Positions 61,665-64,000 of a stretch of 64,000 nucleotides of DNA are shown piece after piece. This DNA comes from Owenia fusiformis. Its lineage: Eukaryota > Annelida > Polychaeta > Sabellida > Oweniidae. A program made the position numbers and the translations under genes. Within the stretch, counting starts at the first letter, position 1, and each line of letters begins with the position of its first letter. The notes beneath the pieces were generated by a model. It had not been told where the DNA came from and ran no database searches. It worked only from the letters and a program-made list of their open reading frames with translations. The DNA lies in NCBI GenBank assembly GCA_903813345.2, contig CAIIXF020000003.1, forward strand, positions 10,680,931 to 10,744,930, given 5' to 3'.

Positions 61665-62765
61665 GAGAGATTTCGCACCTAGTGAGGGTACAACTTATAA
61701 CGTATACTTATACTTATAGGTAAACGTACAAGGTGTTTCATAATGTGGGCTTTTCATCAGGAAAGATCTTCTCGGACTGTAATAAATACAGGTCAAAGGG
61801 ATGCCATTTGTACTTTCTTGAATTGTAGCATGTTTAGTTGATCCAAATGTGTTTGTCTAGAATAAAATAGGCTCATATATAGTACATATGTTATAGACCC
61901 ATCTCTTCTCAAATTGACTTTTTGGAGATGCTCGTTATGCCTTGCGCAATTTAATTTTGTAGGAAGTCCTAACTTTATTTTCAAAAAGCTTTTGTCTCAT
62001 AAAAATTCTTATGTAATTTTACATCTAGCAAAGTTCATTTATCATTCATTCAAAAAACTGGATTAATATTGTAACAATGATACATCACACTGATGTTTTA
62101 AATTCTGTCATGTTGTATCTGTATTTTACAATTATCTCATTTTTGTATTTTACATTTTGTGATGCTGTAATTGTATTTTACAACTTTGTATATTTCCTAT
62201 GAAGTAGTTAGTTTAGTCTTAGTTTAATTTTGTATATTGTAGTTTGTAGTGACTAATATGTCATTGCAATGACAACAGAGAGTCAATAAAAGATATATAT
62301 ATATATGAAACACCCTGTATGTCATATGTTGAGCTACTGAATCGGTCGCTTCCAGGAATTGCTAGAACCTGGTTTGATTGGTGTTTCAAATTGATGGTTA
62401 AAGTATTTGATTGGATACTGTTCCCACTCAGCCAATTAATTTTAAAAAATGCTTGCGGTCAATTGTTCCACACACATGTCAGGCAAATCTTTATACGGAG
62501 ATCCAACTGTATACGTTATATCTACGTAAATATACCGTTTTGTAAGTTCATTGAACTTATACTGATCATGAAAACATTGAAATAATCAACTTGTTTATGT
62601 AATGACTCACTTTAAAGAATCATGACTCCCTTTAAAGGATCGTGTTTATAATACAACTACAAGGACACGGAAGCAAGCATTTAATTATAATGTGTATAAT
62701 CTACATGTGTATACGTATACGCGTATACGTATAAGTTGTACTTTCACTTATGTGCGAAATCTCTC
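61665..62765. mobile_element. 1.1-kb TA-flanked inverted-repeat element, split by another
   Basis: GAGAGATTTCGCACC and GTGCGAAATCTCTC ends continue as ~45-bp inverted arms (TACAACTTATAACGTATAC with GTATACGTATAAGTTGTA). TA on each side (61663-61664, 62766-62767). A 589-bp element is nested inside. Confidence 0.82.
61729..62317. mobile_element. 589-bp mariner-type element nested in the previous one
   Basis: CAAGGTGTTTCAT and ATGAAACACCCTG ends with TA duplications (61727-61728, 62318-62319). TATTTTACA motifs repeat in its right half. No transposase motif recognised. Confidence 0.8.
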
Positions 62766-62767
62766 TA

Positions 62768-63465
62768 ATGTGTAATTCCTTACTATACATTCATATAAAT
62801 GTACTTGCAAAATTGAGATGATTGTTGTACAATCATTTAATCTTCATGTGACCATATGGGCTCTCTGATAGAGCCCATGATGTGACAGGCGTCATTTTTG
62901 TCAATGAATATTTTTTATTATATTTCTTTGGCTGATCAAACCAATGGTCATATTTAGAAATCCAGCTCAACTTTATTGTGCAGAAGAAATATATTTTAAG
63001 TCACAATCAGTATCAACATTTGCTAATAAAATCCCCAGAGCATGTGAGTGAACTGCAATCACTCAGTACCCCCTATATGGAGACAGAGGGTTACATCTAA
63101 ATTGTAGTGGACTCTTTTGAGGACTTCCCCATTCTGACTGAAATTGATGTATGTCAACTCACTTTTGGTGTATATCAAGCCAACCAATCTAAATGATGTA
63201 CAGACGGCCATCTTCAAGTAGATGGGAAATATACCATCATTGTTAAGAAAAGAAACATGGCCTAATTTGTGTAAAAGCCCAGTAAGAGGTTTGTGTCCTC
63301 TAAATCTCACTAGCATGGGTGGAGTACAACCCAGATCCAGATGTATGTAATAGTATTGATGCAATCACTCTGGTGTTGTTCATGCCCAGTTGGGAGTAGG
63401 GCTGTAGGTTCATGTGCACACATTGATTGTGCTATTTTGTTCCTAGGCTGTGGTAGGCACAAGGG
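62768..63465. other. nothing recognised
   Basis: A short hairpin (TATGGGCTCT/AGAGCCCAT) near 62848-62878 is the only structure seen. No gene supported. Confidence 0.45.
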
Positions 63466-63561
63466 GTATAAAAGCAAAGGAAATGCACAAAGTTTGACAT
63501 TTTAAAATCAAAAGATATGTCTGAAATGTTGTCATCTGAAGAAGATGATGATAGCTCATAG
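63466..63561 (+). promoter_or_regulatory. doubtful TATA element with a 14-codon acidic leader
   Basis: GGGGTATAAAAGC at 63464-63476, then ATG at 63517 with frame MSEMLSSEEDDDSS and TAG. An acidic N-terminus after a TATA box could be a first exon, but no donor follows before the stop. Low support. Confidence 0.2.
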
Positions 63562-64000
63562 ATAGCTCTATTATAAATGAACAAACACATGAATGTGCTC
63601 ATCTATAGAAGTACAACAGTATTCTTCTCTGACATATTTTTGTAGACAGTTGATCTCAATGAGTATATTCAATATTTTTTTGCATTTTTGACTTGTTATA
63701 TTTTACGTGTTTTCAAATGTTGCCCATTATGCTTTGTCTCTATTATGTAAGATAATACCAAAAGGATCAAGTAAAAAGTCTTGATTGACTGTAAATAATG
63801 ATTATTTTGATAATAAATAGATACAGTGACAATAATGATGTGAAAAGAGTGATTTTTCCTTCAAAAAGTCATTTTATACATGTTAATAGAATGACCTATA
63901 TTTTGAAATATAAAGATCACAATGACCTAATTTTGGGATCTGGTTATCAAACAAAGTCCCTTCTTTGATATCCTGTACAATTTCGTCACAATACTGTATC
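63562..64000. other. nothing recognised
   Basis: AT-rich sequence to the window end. Confidence 0.5.

Noticed and set aside
62319-62585. 88-codon frame beginning MSYVELLNRSL
   Set aside because: It lies between element ends, matches nothing I recognise, and has no splice or promoter context.

Overview
This is AT-rich, intron-rich, transposon-loaded animal nuclear DNA. It has no operons, closely packed genes or bacterial signals. The one conserved gene and the style of its repeats (mariner-type MITEs, hAT relics, a tRNA-derived SINE head, foldback elements, minisatellites inside introns) suggest an aquatic invertebrate. I cannot name the phylum or species from the sequence alone.

One conserved gene runs on the + strand across most of the window. 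Nine exons between 9753 and 59827 join in frame to encode the last ~384 residues of a TRAF7-like protein: a short helical segment, a Ser-rich linker and a complete seven-bladed WD40 propeller, ending at a TGA at 59825-59827. Intron phases agree at every junction. A possible tenth, more upstream exon lies at 156-209. The N-terminal part expected of TRAF7 (RING and TRAF-type zinc fingers) is not visible and probably lies left of the window. The introns total about 49 kb and consist largely of repeats.

Layout: 0.6-3.9 kb, an unnamed element (element 1) with a 288-codon minus-strand ORF, a 70-bp minisatellite and a minus-strand CCAAT/TATA promoter. 4.5-5.8 kb, a processed retrocopy of a related gene, with poly(A) and 14-bp target duplications. 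5.8-9.4 kb, nested inverted repeats including a Tc1/mariner relic. 10.8-11.6 kb, an 831-bp foldback. 12-16 kb, dispersed repeats and a CTGCCG-rich element. 16.6-18.9 kb, small inverted-repeat elements. 20.3-20.8 kb, a mariner relic. 22.76-27.7 kb, a foldback split by a 4,076-bp insertion (element 2), which shares its promoter and minisatellites with element 1. 27.9-29.0 kb, a 36-bp minisatellite split by a MITE. 29.7-31.1 kb, a hAT-like element carrying a zinc-finger exon. 31-41.5 kb, several satellite-like arrays, one holding a second hAT-like element. 44.1-48.9 kb, a giant inverted repeat with a 378-bp promoter-like insertion. 49-59 kb, mariner, MULE-like and other foldbacks and a SINE head. 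59.8-64 kb, gene end, nested TA-flanked elements and little else.

The best candidate for something undescribed is the family formed by elements 1 and 2: a shared promoter, GTGCAA-type arrays, a hairpin module, an ORF of unknown function and a related processed retrocopy. The second is the 378-bp insertion with a CCAAT-CRE-TATA arrangement and a 9-bp target duplication. Many insertions could be delimited because a repeated copy elsewhere in the window preserves the empty site.
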